Part shown: positions 12,090 to 23,338 of the stretch, in pieces
Numbering within the stretch: the first letter of the stretch is position 1
Layout of the letters: every line of letters begins with the position of its first letter
Assembly (NCBI GenBank): GCA_020543525.1
Contig: JAHYIO010000023.1
Coordinates: 1,116,001 to 1,180,000 of the forward strand
Direction: 5' to 3'
From: Coriolopsis trogii
Taxonomy: Eukaryota; Basidiomycota; Agaricomycetes; Polyporales; Polyporaceae
Length of the DNA: 64,000 nt
Position numbers and translations under genes: made by a program
Notes under the pieces: generated by a model
Database searches by the model: none
Told to the model about the DNA's origin: nothing
The model's input: only the letters and a program-made list of their open reading frames with translations

Positions 12090-12808
12090 GACTTGTGAGA
12101 AGGAGAGTGCACAAAGGGGAGAGGGGTGGATAAGGAAGAGCTCAGACGTCTCCAAGGTTTATGAGCCTCGGGTCCCTCTCACCCTTGCCATGCTCTACCC
12201 GGCTTCAATAGCCGCACCACTTCCAGCTCAGTCCAGGACAACTATGTCGAATGCCTCCCCTGAAGCAAGGAATGAGCTGTGGATGAGCGCATACTTCACA
12301 GTCAGTCCGAGACTCACCGTGAGCATCACCCACGCGATTATGAGTTACGTCACTGCGTGGATGGTAAGAATAGACCTCCTGACGAATCGCGCCTTGAGAA
12401 ACCCATGCACGAACGTGACCAAAGCCTCCGACAATGGACCTGAGCGTCACGATATCCCGGTATGACTTCCTAGGCACACCAACGACCTTGCCCGAAGCTA
12501 GACGATAAACAGCCGAATGAAACTCACCATCAGCTATCCCGGGAAGAAACCTCCAATCACTGACCGTGACCTACCGGGTCGCCCAGGGTCTGGAATGTTA
12601 GGCAGATTGTAAGGGATATGGATTTGAGGACATGATCCCGAACTGCAAGAGGATCAGCGAGCAATCCTCACGAGCGGACACGCACCAGCCGGCCAGGGAT
12701 TCAATGAGCCAGGACAGTACAACAACAAAGCAAGTGCACATTGTCCCGAGAGCAAACACGTGAGCAATACTAGAAATACACGAGCACGTCCGAGAAAGAC
12801 ATGGAGAA
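12090..12808. other. Intergenic region upstream of the sulfite oxidase-like gene
   Basis: These 719 bases hold the sulfite oxidase-like promoter and the 3' region of TAF6. An open frame at 12205-12477 (minus) has no recognisable domain or splice context, and I do not call it. Confidence 0.45.
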
Positions 12809-14478
12809 TCATAGCGTAGCTGAGGCATCGTCCGAAAGGATCCCTCTTGCCCAGGCAGAGTCGCCGACGACCCGTTCCGCGAAGAAGTCGCCAAGCTTGG
12901 TATGCAGCTCCTCTATCAGTGCGCTGTCTGCGCCCGAATTGGAATCCAGTGGCACAGGATGTTGTGACGGGGGGTGCAGCATCCTGAAGCATTCCTGGTG
13001 AAGATATCACAGGTCAGTATACATATGCGCAATATACAATCGAACATACTCACCATAACGAGGTCCACGAGCGTGCTGGATTCCCCAGGCATACACTTCT
13101 CCCCGACCACCTTTGCGCCCTGCCGGTCCACAAGCCCCAGTCGAACGGCCTCCTTGCCGATAGCCATGAGCCCACGTATCGCGCCCTCGTTCGTCGCCCG
13201 TGGCTTCTTGGTCTCAATCAGCCCCACAATCAGCATCTTGACGATCTTGATGGGCAAGCCTGGGTACGTCATGGAATAATGCGTGAGGAGGTGCGCAAGA
13301 ATCTGGGCGGCAGTGACGCGCAGGTGTGTCGCGTGCGATGGCGGGAGGGTTGAGTACAGGAGGATGGAGAATGTTGCTGGGAGGAATTGGTGGAGCTTGA
13401 TCGCGACTTCTTCTCAGCATACAAGTACACGATGTACGAAGTAGGGGAGGAAGAGACAGGGAAAACGTACGTATGGCTCGATCCCGAGCGTCTGGTTGTC
13501 GAGCAATGCGCTGATGACATCGAGAAAGACCTCCAACAGCTTCCCGTCGTTCTCATCCTGGGCACCATTCTTGAGTGTCGAGACGACTCCTTCGCTGACC
13601 CACTGCGCGAGGTAGGGCAACAGGGGCGAGAGACCTGCATCATGCCGCAGGCTGGCGAGCGCAGCTGTCCGTTTTGGCTGGTCTGATGTTGACGGGTGTA
13701 AGGAGGCGGTGAGACGGGCATAATAGAGGTTGAGTTCGCGCGAGAGGGTTTGCTTGACGAGCAGGGGTTGTTGTTGCGTTTGTTTTCCTTCACGCGCACA
13801 TGTCGGCTGGAGTCGGTAAAAAGGAAGGTAAGGAACTCACCAGCTGGTAAAACAGTTGAGGGCTGCTTTCCCTCCACGTCAAGATCTTTTGGTACCGCTG
13901 GCGGGTTCTCTGGAATGAGGGGTTGGACGCCTTCGACAGCGAGCCAGTGGGCGGTCCAGCTAACGCCTTTGGGCATGGTTATCTTTTCTTCGCGCAGGAT
14001 GCGGTCGAACTCGATCTCCTCGTCTTCCACGAAGAACACCGAGCCTGCAGTTTGCGTTTGAGGGAAGGGGAGGGCGCGTCGGAAGGTGGGCGGGTTGTGT
14101 GGAAAATGTCCATATAGTGGCTCGATGTTGAGCACGCGCAGAGCATTATCAATGTCGGAGGTGGTGAGGGTCGTTCGCTTCGCGTGCCGCATGAAGCGTG
14201 CTGCCTCCTGCTAAGGGAGTGAGAGGGGTCATGGGAGGGTGAGTGTGTGCGCGCGCACCTCTACGACTTGTTGTATCCGATATTCGACGTCGCTTGCTAA
14301 AGCAGAGGCCACCGCATCCGGAAGATTTGAAATGTTCAGGGACTCTGCAACATCCTTCGTAGAAGTTGGTACATGCTAAAGGGGGTGCATGTATATAACT
14401 CACTCGAACGGCGTCGACCTTGTAAATGCCAGGGACCTTCGCAGGAGCTGGTTTGGGTTTTGGTGCTGCTTTGCTCAT
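12809..14478 (-). CDS. TAF6: TFIID/SAGA subunit TAF6
   Basis: TAF6 is a histone-fold subunit of the general transcription factor TFIID (and of SAGA in some fungi). It pairs with TAF9 and scaffolds the complex through a C-terminal HEAT region. The start at 14478 reads MSKAAPKPKPAPAKVPGIYK. After an intron near 14353-14403 comes VAESLNISNLPDAVASALAS, and after another RHAKRTTLTTSDIDNALRVL: together these form the histone fold (about residues 20-100). The next segment (GVSWTAHWLAVEGVQP, then ENPP) is the conserved linker. The HEAT part includes LYYARLTASL, YLAQWVSEGVVSTLKNG and KKPRATNEGAIRGLMAIG. The last exon ends at a stop at 12809-12811 after ARGILSDDASATL. It is about 445 residues, with a 488-bp divergent promoter shared with the F-box gene. 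Confidence 0.92.
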
Positions 14479-14966
14479 GATACGCAGGCGTGTCGTGCAA
14501 GTAAGCGTTTCGTAGTGTGTTCAGGACGGGTGTCTGGTCTCCTGGTGATTTATGGGAACGCAGAGTGGGGATACAGCAATTCCACAAGACTCAGCAGCGG
14601 CGCGAACGGTGAACGCGGCGGCTACAACAGGTACGTGCAAGCGCGCATTGAACATTGCAAGGATTACCGGGCCGGGAGCCGGTGACCTCATCGCAAGCTT
14701 ACACACTCACAGTCCACTCGCTCTAGCCGCTCTTTCTCTCCTCTCTCTCTCTCATAGCACCTCGAAGTTAATCCGTCAACACTGTTTGGGGATAGAGGAG
14801 GATTATCAGGAGAGCAGGGCCGACCGGTAGACATCGTTAGTCCAGTGAGTGTATGAGACCATTACCTATACATTTTAGCGTACATAGCTTCTGCGCTTCG
14901 CTCGCTATTGACACTGAGATGCAAAGGCAATCACCGTTCGATTCTAACCATCCGACAGCCGCAACA
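14479..14966. promoter_or_regulatory. Divergent promoter region, TAF6 / F-box gene
   Basis: This 488-bp head-to-head spacer holds both promoters. A pyrimidine tract of about 25 bases (14731-14754, mostly CT repeats) lies 210 bases before the F-box start codon. Such tracts are common just upstream of fungal transcription start sites. No TATA box is clear. Confidence 0.4.
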
Positions 14967-16782
14967 ATGGTAAACATAGAAGATCTACCCGTCGAAGTCA
15001 TCGAACACATCCTGCTCCTCCTCGACCCCTTGGATGTCGCGCAGCTCGCTCAGACAAATCGCAACTTCAATGCCCTCATCTACCATCAAGACGATCAACA
15101 TCTATGGCGAGAGCTCTATCTCGGGGAGCCGTTTGACGACCCGCGCAAGTGCCGCACATCCCTCGGATATCCCATCCGAGACATAGACTGGAAGACCCAA
15201 CTGCAGCGCATCATCCGCGCCCGCACCATCCTCACCAGAGTCTCCGCCTGCCGGCCCGAGGAGCGCATCACAGTCCTCCAAACGCTGCTCGACATGGTCA
15301 ATAATGTTGCACCCTCGCTCAACCCGGACGATTTGGAGCCCTCTCCGAATCACGCTTGGGTTACGGTCATGCTCCGGGACAGCACGCTCATCGAGCACGA
15401 AGAGTGGGAGCTCTCCCCCGAAGAGAAACAGCTCCGCGCACGACTGCACGCCTACTTTGGCCTCACCGCGCGCGATTTTCAGCCGAGCGCGCGGACGGCG
15501 AGCCGTGCGTTCGTGTATGCGATGCGGCATTACAAGTATGACAATGACTTTGGGCCGTTCATGATGGATGGGAGCGGGCGGGTGAACTGGGTGCATGTTC
15601 AGGCTATCCATCACGTCATGTCACTGCACATTGTGCCGGCCCCTGAAGATGAAGGCCCTCTTGGATTTACGCTCTACCCGATGAGCATGCCGTGGACATT
15701 GAGTGTCATTCCGGGAGGGGTCGACTTGGACGAGGTGCAAGACTGGGCTGGCATTACCGGCAGGTGGCAGTGTTCGTTCTGCTTCTGCGATCACCGAGAG
15801 TTGTTAAGTGGGTACCTCGTTATGCCTTTGACACCGAAGGGCTGGCACTGATATATTCGGCCCACCAGTCTATAACAGTTTCAATGCACGTTGTTCATAG
15901 TTTGTTAACCGCTGAGTCTATAGATCCTGACATTCGCATCCAGACGTCCGACAGCGCCCCGTTACATACCGAGATATTCGATGACCCAGAATTTGTCGAA
16001 GTTTTCCGTTCCATCCACGTCGACTTGCGCGTTCTCGGAACAGAAGACGACCCCGACCATCCTGGGCGTCCTCGCCTCAATTTTGGCGGCTCTATCGATG
16101 GTGCGGCCACGATCGTTGGCTATGTCAAGGTCACCCCAGATGACCAGATTCGTTGGCATTTCGTAAGTGTTCCCGATGACTTTCGGTGGTTGACTTGTGC
16201 ACCTCCTCATACTACGTTGCAGACTTCGGGTGAGAACGGAAGCGCGATATGGAGGTAAGTGGACGTGTACTCTTACACCAGGTGCATTGCTTCGTGTAAC
16301 GCCATATCCCATGTTAATCACATGCGGGTCTTTGGCCAAATATTGCAAGGCTGCGTCGCATCCGTCACATCGTAAAGGGACCACGTACTACGTTACATGC
16401 TGGTTACATTCTATGTGCTGCATGGAATCAAGATAGAGTTACCATGTGGCGGAGTGGCAATTCTTTGTCTTATTTGACCAAAGGTCAACATGAGGAAGGG
16501 ACCACCTCGCCATACAGATTGGTGCTCCCGGTTTCACAACCTAGCTGCACAATGTCTAACATAGTGTCTCTAGCTCCGAAGGAGTGCAGGTTGGGAACGT
16601 ACGTTCCAAGTATGGTATCCTCGGCTCGTGGACGACAGTCTTACACGACAGGCATGACCCTGTTGGTGAGTTTAGCACGCTCTCGAATACAGAACCGTTG
16701 TTCACGTTGCCTATCTCGGACTACAGGTCCCTTCTGGCTATGGAAGGTCGGCGAGGCAAACGCGGGGAGCCTATCACCATGA
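14967..16782 (+). CDS. F-box protein
   Basis: The N terminus carries an F-box (residues about 1-45: MVNIEDLPVEVIEHILLLLD, then LAQTNRNFNALI and HLWRELYL), which binds Skp1 in SCF ubiquitin ligases; the rest would choose the substrate. The ATG at 14967 has an ACAATGG context; an in-frame ATG at 14853 would add 38 residues. Downstream are DHRELL, an intron starting near 15806, VFRSIHVDLRVLGTED and HPGRPRLNFGGSIDG. The last exons carry VGNVRSKYGILGSWTTV, HDP and GPFWLWKVGEANAG, ending at 16782 after an intron of about 60 nt. This C-terminal pattern recurs in uncharacterised Agaricomycete F-box proteins. The substrate is unknown and the exon joint near 15870-15930 is uncertain. Confidence 0.8.
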
Positions 16783-17437
16783 TGAAGACCTACAAATAGT
16801 TTACTGTCTACTGGAATCTACGGTTCTGTATTGACTATTGCTCTACCAAAGCAATCTGTGATTTTCACCCAGGTACGCATTCATGTAGCCTAGACGCCCC
16901 ATGTTCGCGAAGTCCACCGCTCGCTCTCTTCATTCGAAAACGCTTCAAGATCATGACCAAACTCTAGATGCTTTGTTGGCAGGTCATCTGGCTATCGTTC
17001 CAATGTTGAGAAACTGGCTGGCGGCACATAAGGCGGCAGTACACCCACGTCACTCCATCCACTCTGTACTTGGGGGACTGACTTCCTGAATCCTGACCGC
17101 TTGCGCGCCATACTAATCCGTAACGTGCCCAAGAGCAAGCCTGCTGACCTCGGCTGAGCCGGAATAGAGGAAGATGAAAGCACTTTAAGTCCGTAAGTGA
17201 CATGTTCTATCATCAAACCGACAAGTCCCCTCGAATGCTGATACCGAACTGCGGTGTGCTGTTAGGACGGTGAGGATAGCTCATCAAGGATCCCTCCTCA
17301 TTAGAGGTTCGTCGCCTTGTGCTGCCATTGCTCAGAACCTCTTCTCTTCTGCATCCTCACGAAGTTCTACCTCCCTCATTGTCTCACCCAGATCTGGCGT
17401 TATGTCGCTTTCCCCTGTACTATGTGTAGACGCCGTT
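16783..17437. other. Intergenic region, F-box gene to MFS transporter
   Basis: These 655 bases contain the 3' end of the F-box gene and the promoter of the transporter. I see no coding or repeated structure. An in-frame ATG at 17402 could extend the transporter by 12 residues. Confidence 0.45.
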
Positions 17438-19670
17438 ATGGACGGAACCACGCTCAAACGCTCGACGTCCACAAAGTACCCACCGGAAGTCGAGACAAAG
17501 GTGTACGAGCACCTGGATAGGCAGGATATATTCGATGGGGAAGATGCGAACGTGGTGGATCCGGTATATCAGGCTAAGGCTCGAGTTTTGAACGCGGCCT
17601 TCCAGGAGATGGGGATGGGAAGATATCAGGTACGATTTTTGGCGACTGACGTTAGGCTTGGACTTTTGACTGGACGATCTCTCAATAGTGGTGGCTTTTC
17701 TTCATCGCTGGATTCGGCTGGTTCGCGTGAGTGCAAGTCAGACGTTGATGTATTGGGTGCCTCCTCACATACCACCGTGCGTACACAGAGATAACGTGTG
17801 GCTTGTAAGTCCAAGCTGGGGTACTTTGCGGACGGCTGAACATGGCTCTACTCCTACTCTGCATTTCAGACACTTGCGGGCCTCATCATCAATCCGGTCA
17901 CCACTGAATTCGCAGGGTTCCAAGGGCCGTTCATCATCCTGTCTCAGAACACAGGTCTTTTGGTCGGTGCCCTCTTCTGGGGAATAGGATGCGACGTCTG
18001 GGGTCGTAGGTGCGTGCGGTGACATTCTCTGCTCTGTAAAGTGAATCGCGCGCGCCATCCATATACTGATTTTTGGCATCGGGCAGATGGTCGTTCAACC
18101 TGACACTCCTCATAACTGGGGTCTTCGCGCTCGCCGCCGGGGCCGCACCAACTCCTATCGCACTCTGTGGCCTTACAGCGGCGTGGAGCCTCGGAGCGGG
18201 CGGCAATCTGCCTGTCGACTCTGCGGTTTTCCTCGAGTTTGTGCCGGCTACGCACCAGTCGCTGCTCGCTGTGCTGTCTATCTGGTGGGCGATCGGGCAA
18301 CTTTTTGCCAGTCTCGTAAGTCCCCTGTTTGGCTCGCGCTACACACGGTCTCACCTCTGCACCTATTGCCGGTTCGTGGCAGGTCGCATGGCCTCTCATT
18401 GCCAATCTGTCGTGCACAGATGCCTCGGATTGTCCTCGTTCAGATAACCTTGGTTGGCGATACAGCGTATGGGCCTTGGGTGGCGTGATGCTCATCCTCT
18501 TCGTCCTTCGTTTCTTCGTTTTCCATCTGTACGAGTCCCCGAAGTACCTGATCGGACGCGGACGGGATGCAGAGGCGGTGGCGGTCGTGCATGCCGTGGC
18601 CAGATATAACGGGAAGATGAGCAGCTTGACTCTGGCTATGCTGGAGGACGTGGATGGCTCTGCCCCGACGATCAGAGGTACTGCCGGAGGTGTCCTGGCT
18701 AGAAAATTGGCGTCTGTCAACGCGGGTCATTTTGGTGCTCTGTTCAAAACAAAGAAGATGGCATATTCGACGAGCCTGCTGATGGTCCTCTGGGGTACGC
18801 ATGCATATCTCGAGCGGCTTCATGATGTCTGACAAGTTCAACAGCCCTCATCGGTCTAGGATTCAACATGTACGTATACGTCCGTGTTACTCGACGTCTA
18901 ACGCATTGCTTTCCTCATATAGGTATAATGGATTTGTGACGGTCTTGTAAGTATACAGGCCTTAGGCATCGATCATCGGTCAACTGAAGATATGACCAGC
19001 CTACAGAGCCGAGGTGCAGACTTCGGGGACGGTTCTCTGAACATCACGTACAGAAACGTGAGAGGCACGCTACCCGTAATACTTACTAATTCTCCTGACC
19101 GATACATGCATACAGCAAGTAATACTGAGTATCTTAGGCATCCCTGGATGTCTCCTAGTGGGCTGGATGGTCGACCAGAAATACTTGGGACGCAAAGGAA
19201 CCTTGGCGATATCCACAGGCACGTACTTTTGTAACGACTGAAGAAGTCTGTTCCCTGATCACATACGTACAGCCCTTACTGGTGTTTTCCTCCTTGCAAG
19301 CACGACAGCGCGGACGTCGAACGTGCTTCTGGGTTGGAACTGCGCATACACGTTTACGAACAACGTCATGTACGCCGCACTCTATGCCGTCTCGCCCGAG
19401 GTGTTTCCTGGCAAGGACAGGGGAACTGGAAATGCGCTTGTCTCCGCAGTGACAAACGTTTTCGGTCTCATAGTGAGTCGCTATCTCGATTGAGCTGGGA
19501 CTTGGATTGGGCCGAGAGCCGAAGCTAACGACCTGCAGGCGCCGCTGATCACTCTATATGCCGACTTGACGACCTCGGTTCCTGTGTATGTTGCGGGTGC
19601 TATGTTTGTTGTGGCTGGATTCATCGCGTTGTTGCTGCCGTTTGAGCCCCGGGGTAGGGCGTCCATCTAG
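17438..19670 (+). CDS. Major facilitator superfamily transporter, SV2-like
   Basis: This encodes a 12-helix MFS transporter of the plasma membrane or an organelle. It resembles the fungal synaptic-vesicle-protein-2-like group; the substrate cannot be read from sequence. After a hydrophilic N terminus with GRYQ, helices begin at WWLFFIAGFGWF. The helix 2-3 loop has the MFS signature GCDVWGRR (near 17990-18010), followed by LTLLITGVFALAAGAAP and LGAGGNLPVDSAVFLEF. Later parts are SIWWAIGQLFASL and WALGGVMLILFVLRFFVFHL with YESPKYLIGRGRD; ESPxxL is typical of sugar/SV2 porters. The last exon ends with TLYADLTTSVPVYVAG and LPFEPRGRASI at 19670. There are about ten exons, several very short near 18840-19300, where the model is least sure. 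Confidence 0.8.
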
Positions 19671-20277
19671 ACGTGATGGTACAAATGTCTCCAGGTAGTG
19701 AGACTAGTATTGAGGGTATCGAGATACATGCCAAGACACCCCGAGAGTGAGGTTTGCAATGTATCAGTGTGCAGTGCATTTGTACAAAAGGTCGTGATAG
19801 TATCTGGTGAGAATAATGCTTGAGAGCTGAGCCAGAGGTGTCGTGGGACTCTAAACACATCGGGAGTGGCTCTAGATCCTACCTCCTCGAGGGTCAACAC
19901 AGTACAATGGCGGAAGCGTGGACGCTTCGCTCCGCATCTCGTCCATGTCTTCTCCTGGAAGACCTCCTGCAATCCGTACACCTCCATCCAGCGATCGTCT
20001 GCGTGCCGTTCCAGACGTGCCGTGGGACGTCAACGCTTCGGGGGGTGGATATAAGCCATATTGAGTTATACACCTCCCCTGCTATACGCGGCGAATGTTT
20101 CCTGACCAGTCGACGAGCCGGAGGTCGGCGAGACAATTGTTGACGGCCAAGGAGGTGATCCTGATCGTCGCCTCTTCCCGCTGATATATCCCCCAGATGC
20201 CGGAGACACAGGTTGCGTCTCATACGTGTCCACTTGCGGCCTGCCGTTGAGTGCACTGTGACCAACACAATACTTGA
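19671..20277. other. Convergent 3' intergenic region
   Basis: The spacer lies between the MFS gene and the membrane protein on the other strand. On the minus strand an open Ser/Pro-rich frame (about 20235-20080) could be the true cytoplasmic tail of the membrane protein if a further intron is spliced. Confidence 0.4.
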
Positions 20278-21280
20278 TCAGGTTCGATACTCACAGAATG
20301 TTGTGATAGTCTCAGGACCAAGCTCGGAGCGATTCGTTCTCTGACGGTGACGGAACCACCAGAAAGCACAGAGAGCAAGGAGGAGGACTCCCAGTCCTGC
20401 AGCAGTTCCACCCACGATGGCGCCTATGTGCGAGGACGTTCTGTCGACAACGGGGTGCTCCCCCGCTGTTTGCTGGGTAGTCGGGGGAGTGACGCTAGTA
20501 GTGCTGCCCGTTGATGAGCCGACTGAGGACAGATTCGAAGCTGTCGTGAGATGTGTGCTGTCGGGTGCGGAAGGAGCGGCGTTCGTGGAGCTCTGTTGGG
20601 TGTCCAAGGGGCCGGCAGTGACTGTCGTGAGGGGTGCATTCGGGGACAGCGGGCTCGAGGGAGTCCCACCCACACTGGTGGCAGGAGTAGACTGACTGGA
20701 CGACGATGGAGTAGTCAACAACGACGTGCTTTGCGATTGGGATATCGATGTTGTCGATGTCGGCGCTGTTTTCGTATTGATCTCGTCCAGCCAGAATTCT
20801 TTGCCTAGATTCGTGATGACCAAGGTATGCTTTCCCTCCGGTAGAGCTCCGGAATCATAGAATAGCTGACGGTATTGTGGCGGTCCCACTTCGCTCGCGG
20901 GTTGGAATATGCAAGGTGTGCCTCCATCGACGACGTACTGGGACTTCATGATGAAAGTTCCGGTGCGCTCGAAGGCCCCCACAACCGTGACGCCTATCCC
21001 TGTTCAGTCCGTCCTCAGCCAGAGCAAAAACTCCGTGTCGGACACAAACGGCCCTGCTTGTGCCACTGGACTCACCCGTGAACACGACTGTGGCTGTCGC
21101 ACCAGGGACGTCCGAGTAGGTGATGGAATTACCCCAATTGAGTGGGTTAATCCCATTCGGATTTCGAACCCATGCGCCGGAGTATTGGATGAGCGGGTCA
21201 GTATCATCGAATGCGTGGGCGAAGAGAGCGAGGCACGTAAGGAGCGTGGAGAGAGCGAGAGGGCATATGAGCGAGGGCAT
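20278..21280 (-). CDS. Secreted-type single-pass membrane protein, unknown function
   Basis: The protein starts at 21280 with a signal peptide (MPSLICPLALSTLLTCLALF, then AHAF) and about 130 extracellular residues of predicted beta-sandwich type: IQYSGAWVRNPNG and YSDVPGATATVVFTG, then, after a 60-70 nt intron, VTVVGAFERTGTFIM, YVVDGGTPCIF and GKHTLVITNLGKEFWLDEI. A Ser/Thr/Pro-rich stalk of about 110 residues, probably O-mannosylated, follows. One membrane helix (AIVGGTAAGLGVLLLALCAF) is followed by a basic WWFRHRQR stop-transfer. This layout is frequent in Agaricomycetes and resembles a wall- or surface-sensing protein, but no function is established. The frame ends at 20278 shortly after the helix; splicing of a weak intron there could give a longer tail. 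Confidence 0.78.
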
Positions 21281-21901
21281 GGGAAGAAGTGCGTTGCCGA
21301 CGTGAGGCGCTTTGTCTACATATACCAAGTGTGTACCGGTGCCAGTGCAAGAGACAGGCCCCGCGAATGATGACAAGGGGGGCGTAGCCATTAACTGACA
21401 GATCTCCCATACTGAGAAGGCTTTCCTATCTGACAGTTCTACCTTGTGAAAATGGATCGTTGTGCAGTATGTGGCATGTAGGGCTCGGGCTTGTACCACA
21501 CTTGGCGTGGCACAAACGAGCGAGTGTCTGGGAGTTCACCTCAGTTAAACGGGGTGTATGTGGAAGCATGTTGCTGTATCCGAGGAAAATGACTATGCGA
21601 CAGGCACCTGTCAAGTCGACATCATGTTGTGGTAGGCTAGGGGCCAGATCAACGTCGTGTCGCTCGGAAGCTGCCCAGATGATATGGGCTGCCACTCTCG
21701 CAATAAAGAGACTGGGTGGTCACAGCGAAGGCTAAAGATAGACTAGTATGGGCTTTCAGTCATTCGTTGCACGCGCTTTGCTACCTCACATGAACTGACC
21801 TGACCTCAGGTAATGTTCAGGGTTTCCGCCACGGACCACACGGTGTCTTGAAGCAGGCTCTAGTCACACGCGTGAAGGGTGGTGTCATCTGTGGCAAGAT
21901 A
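21281..21901. other. Intergenic region, membrane protein to DSC3
   Basis: These 621 bases contain the promoter of the membrane-protein gene and the 3' region of DSC3. No gene or repeat is seen. Confidence 0.45.
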
Positions 21902-23011
21902 TCACGCTGATGACAGCAAATACGTCCATACCCCGAACAGGACGTTCAGTAGGAAACCAACCACAATCCCCATCTGCATCCGTCGTCTGTGGTACAATGT
22001 CAGCCACAAGCAGCGCCCCTGGAGACAGCTAGCACTCACGAGAACACCGAAGGCGTCAGAGCCTCGTACTCGCTGTCATCATCCCAGAACACGGCGGTTT
22101 TAGTGTTTCGGAAGAAGAATAACGGCATGAGTGGGAAGAAGAATCCGAGCATGATGCCATTGTGGAGGGACGACACTGCCGTCTGCGAGTTCGCGAGCGA
22201 AGCGCTGCTGCCTCCATCCAAGGAATCTATCCACTGTTCCTCAAGAGCACGGGCATGCTCATCGACTGTAGGTATCATCTGAGTGTAGGCACAGCATCGA
22301 AAGGAAGATGAACTTATGCTTACAGTCCTCCTGGTCCTCAAACTCATGGTCAAGATAGTCTCCAGCGGAGTGCGCGTGGAACTGCAGTCGTATGTTCGCA
22401 ATATCCTGCTCCGAGAACCCAGCCGCAGCGAGTCGGTCGAAGCCTCGTAGCGGCTTGAGCTGTGCCGTCTGTACACCGGCGTGAGGCCTCATCACATGGC
22501 ATACACTACGAACCCAGTACGACGTACCTGCATTCTGCCACCCTCCTCTTCCCCTTCCTTCAACTGCGGCCCGACGGAACAATGCAACCATGTCTGCCCC
22601 GCATTTGGACTATGTTCCGTGGCATCGTCGCCCTCATCACCGCTACCGAGATCTGCAGGCTTCTTGCGGCGTTGTTGCGCAGACACTATCCTTGCATATA
22701 GCTGCGTGTTATCCGCCAGCAGTTGTCCCGCATGAATGAGTCTCAGACGTCTGTCCTTCAAGTCAGGACGTGCTTGGCGAATCTGAAACCAGAATGAGGA
22801 GGCCGAATCTGGGACGCAAGCACTGGACACGCACGCTGTCTTTGACGTCCTTCACAGTATCCTTCTCCGCCACTTGCACAGTCAAATCCGGGATGCCCTC
22901 CGTGAATCGAATGGTCAGATCCTTCGATGGTGGAGGACCCTCGGCTGGTGGTGCCTCCACTGGTACGGCACGCTGCTTGCCCTTGGCCTTCTCACTGAGC
23001 GAAGCAGACAT
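21902..23011 (-). CDS. dsc3: Dsc3, ubiquitin-like subunit of the DSC E3 ligase complex
   Basis: Dsc3 belongs to the multi-subunit DSC ubiquitin ligase of Golgi/endosome membranes. In fission yeast this complex cleaves the SREBP sterol regulator, and in general it removes orphan membrane proteins. The start at 23011 reads MSASLSEKAKGKQRAVP. A ubiquitin-like domain (DUF2407) follows: DLTIRFTEGIPDLTVQV, then after an intron RQARPDLKDRRLRLIHAG with LLADNTQL, and WLHCSVGP. The DUF2407 C-terminal part shows LRGFDRLAAAGFSEQDIAN and IRLQFH. Two membrane helices close the protein (GIMLGFFFPLMPLFFF, then MGIVVGFLLNVLFGVW); the stop is at 21902-21904. The order ubiquitin-like, DUF2407_C and two helices matches Dsc3. 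It is about 300 residues. Confidence 0.88.
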
Positions 23012-23338
23012 CGAGGGAATATGTGAGTCTTAGTTGGTCAAATACAGTCAATGCTGGAGGAAGTACGGGGTCCCGTAGCCACAGTAGTCAAGGTCAGTAG
23101 TCCTGGGGTAAGTAAACCTGGTCCAGCGGCTCGTAACCGCGCACAACGGGCGCCGAACAAGAGGCGGGAAGCACGTGACCGACGCGAACACGCTCAAACC
23201 CGGCTTGAGCGGGCCGCTCTGAGCAACACGCTGTCGAAGTCTTGATTCTAAGCAGGGTTCGTCAAGACCCATCGACGAGGCCACTGGAAAGCATACAAAC
23301 ATCAATGTAACGACATTAAGTACAAAAGTACAGCACAA
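23012..23338. other. Short intergenic region, DSC3 to ASK1
   Basis: These 327 bases hold the DSC3 promoter and the ASK1 3' end, both genes being on the minus strand. Nothing else is visible. Confidence 0.45.

Noticed and set aside
19777..20330. Repeated peptide-like TITTFC in two minus-strand frames
   Set aside because: The shared stretch is too short and the surrounding DNA does not align, so it is not a duplication.
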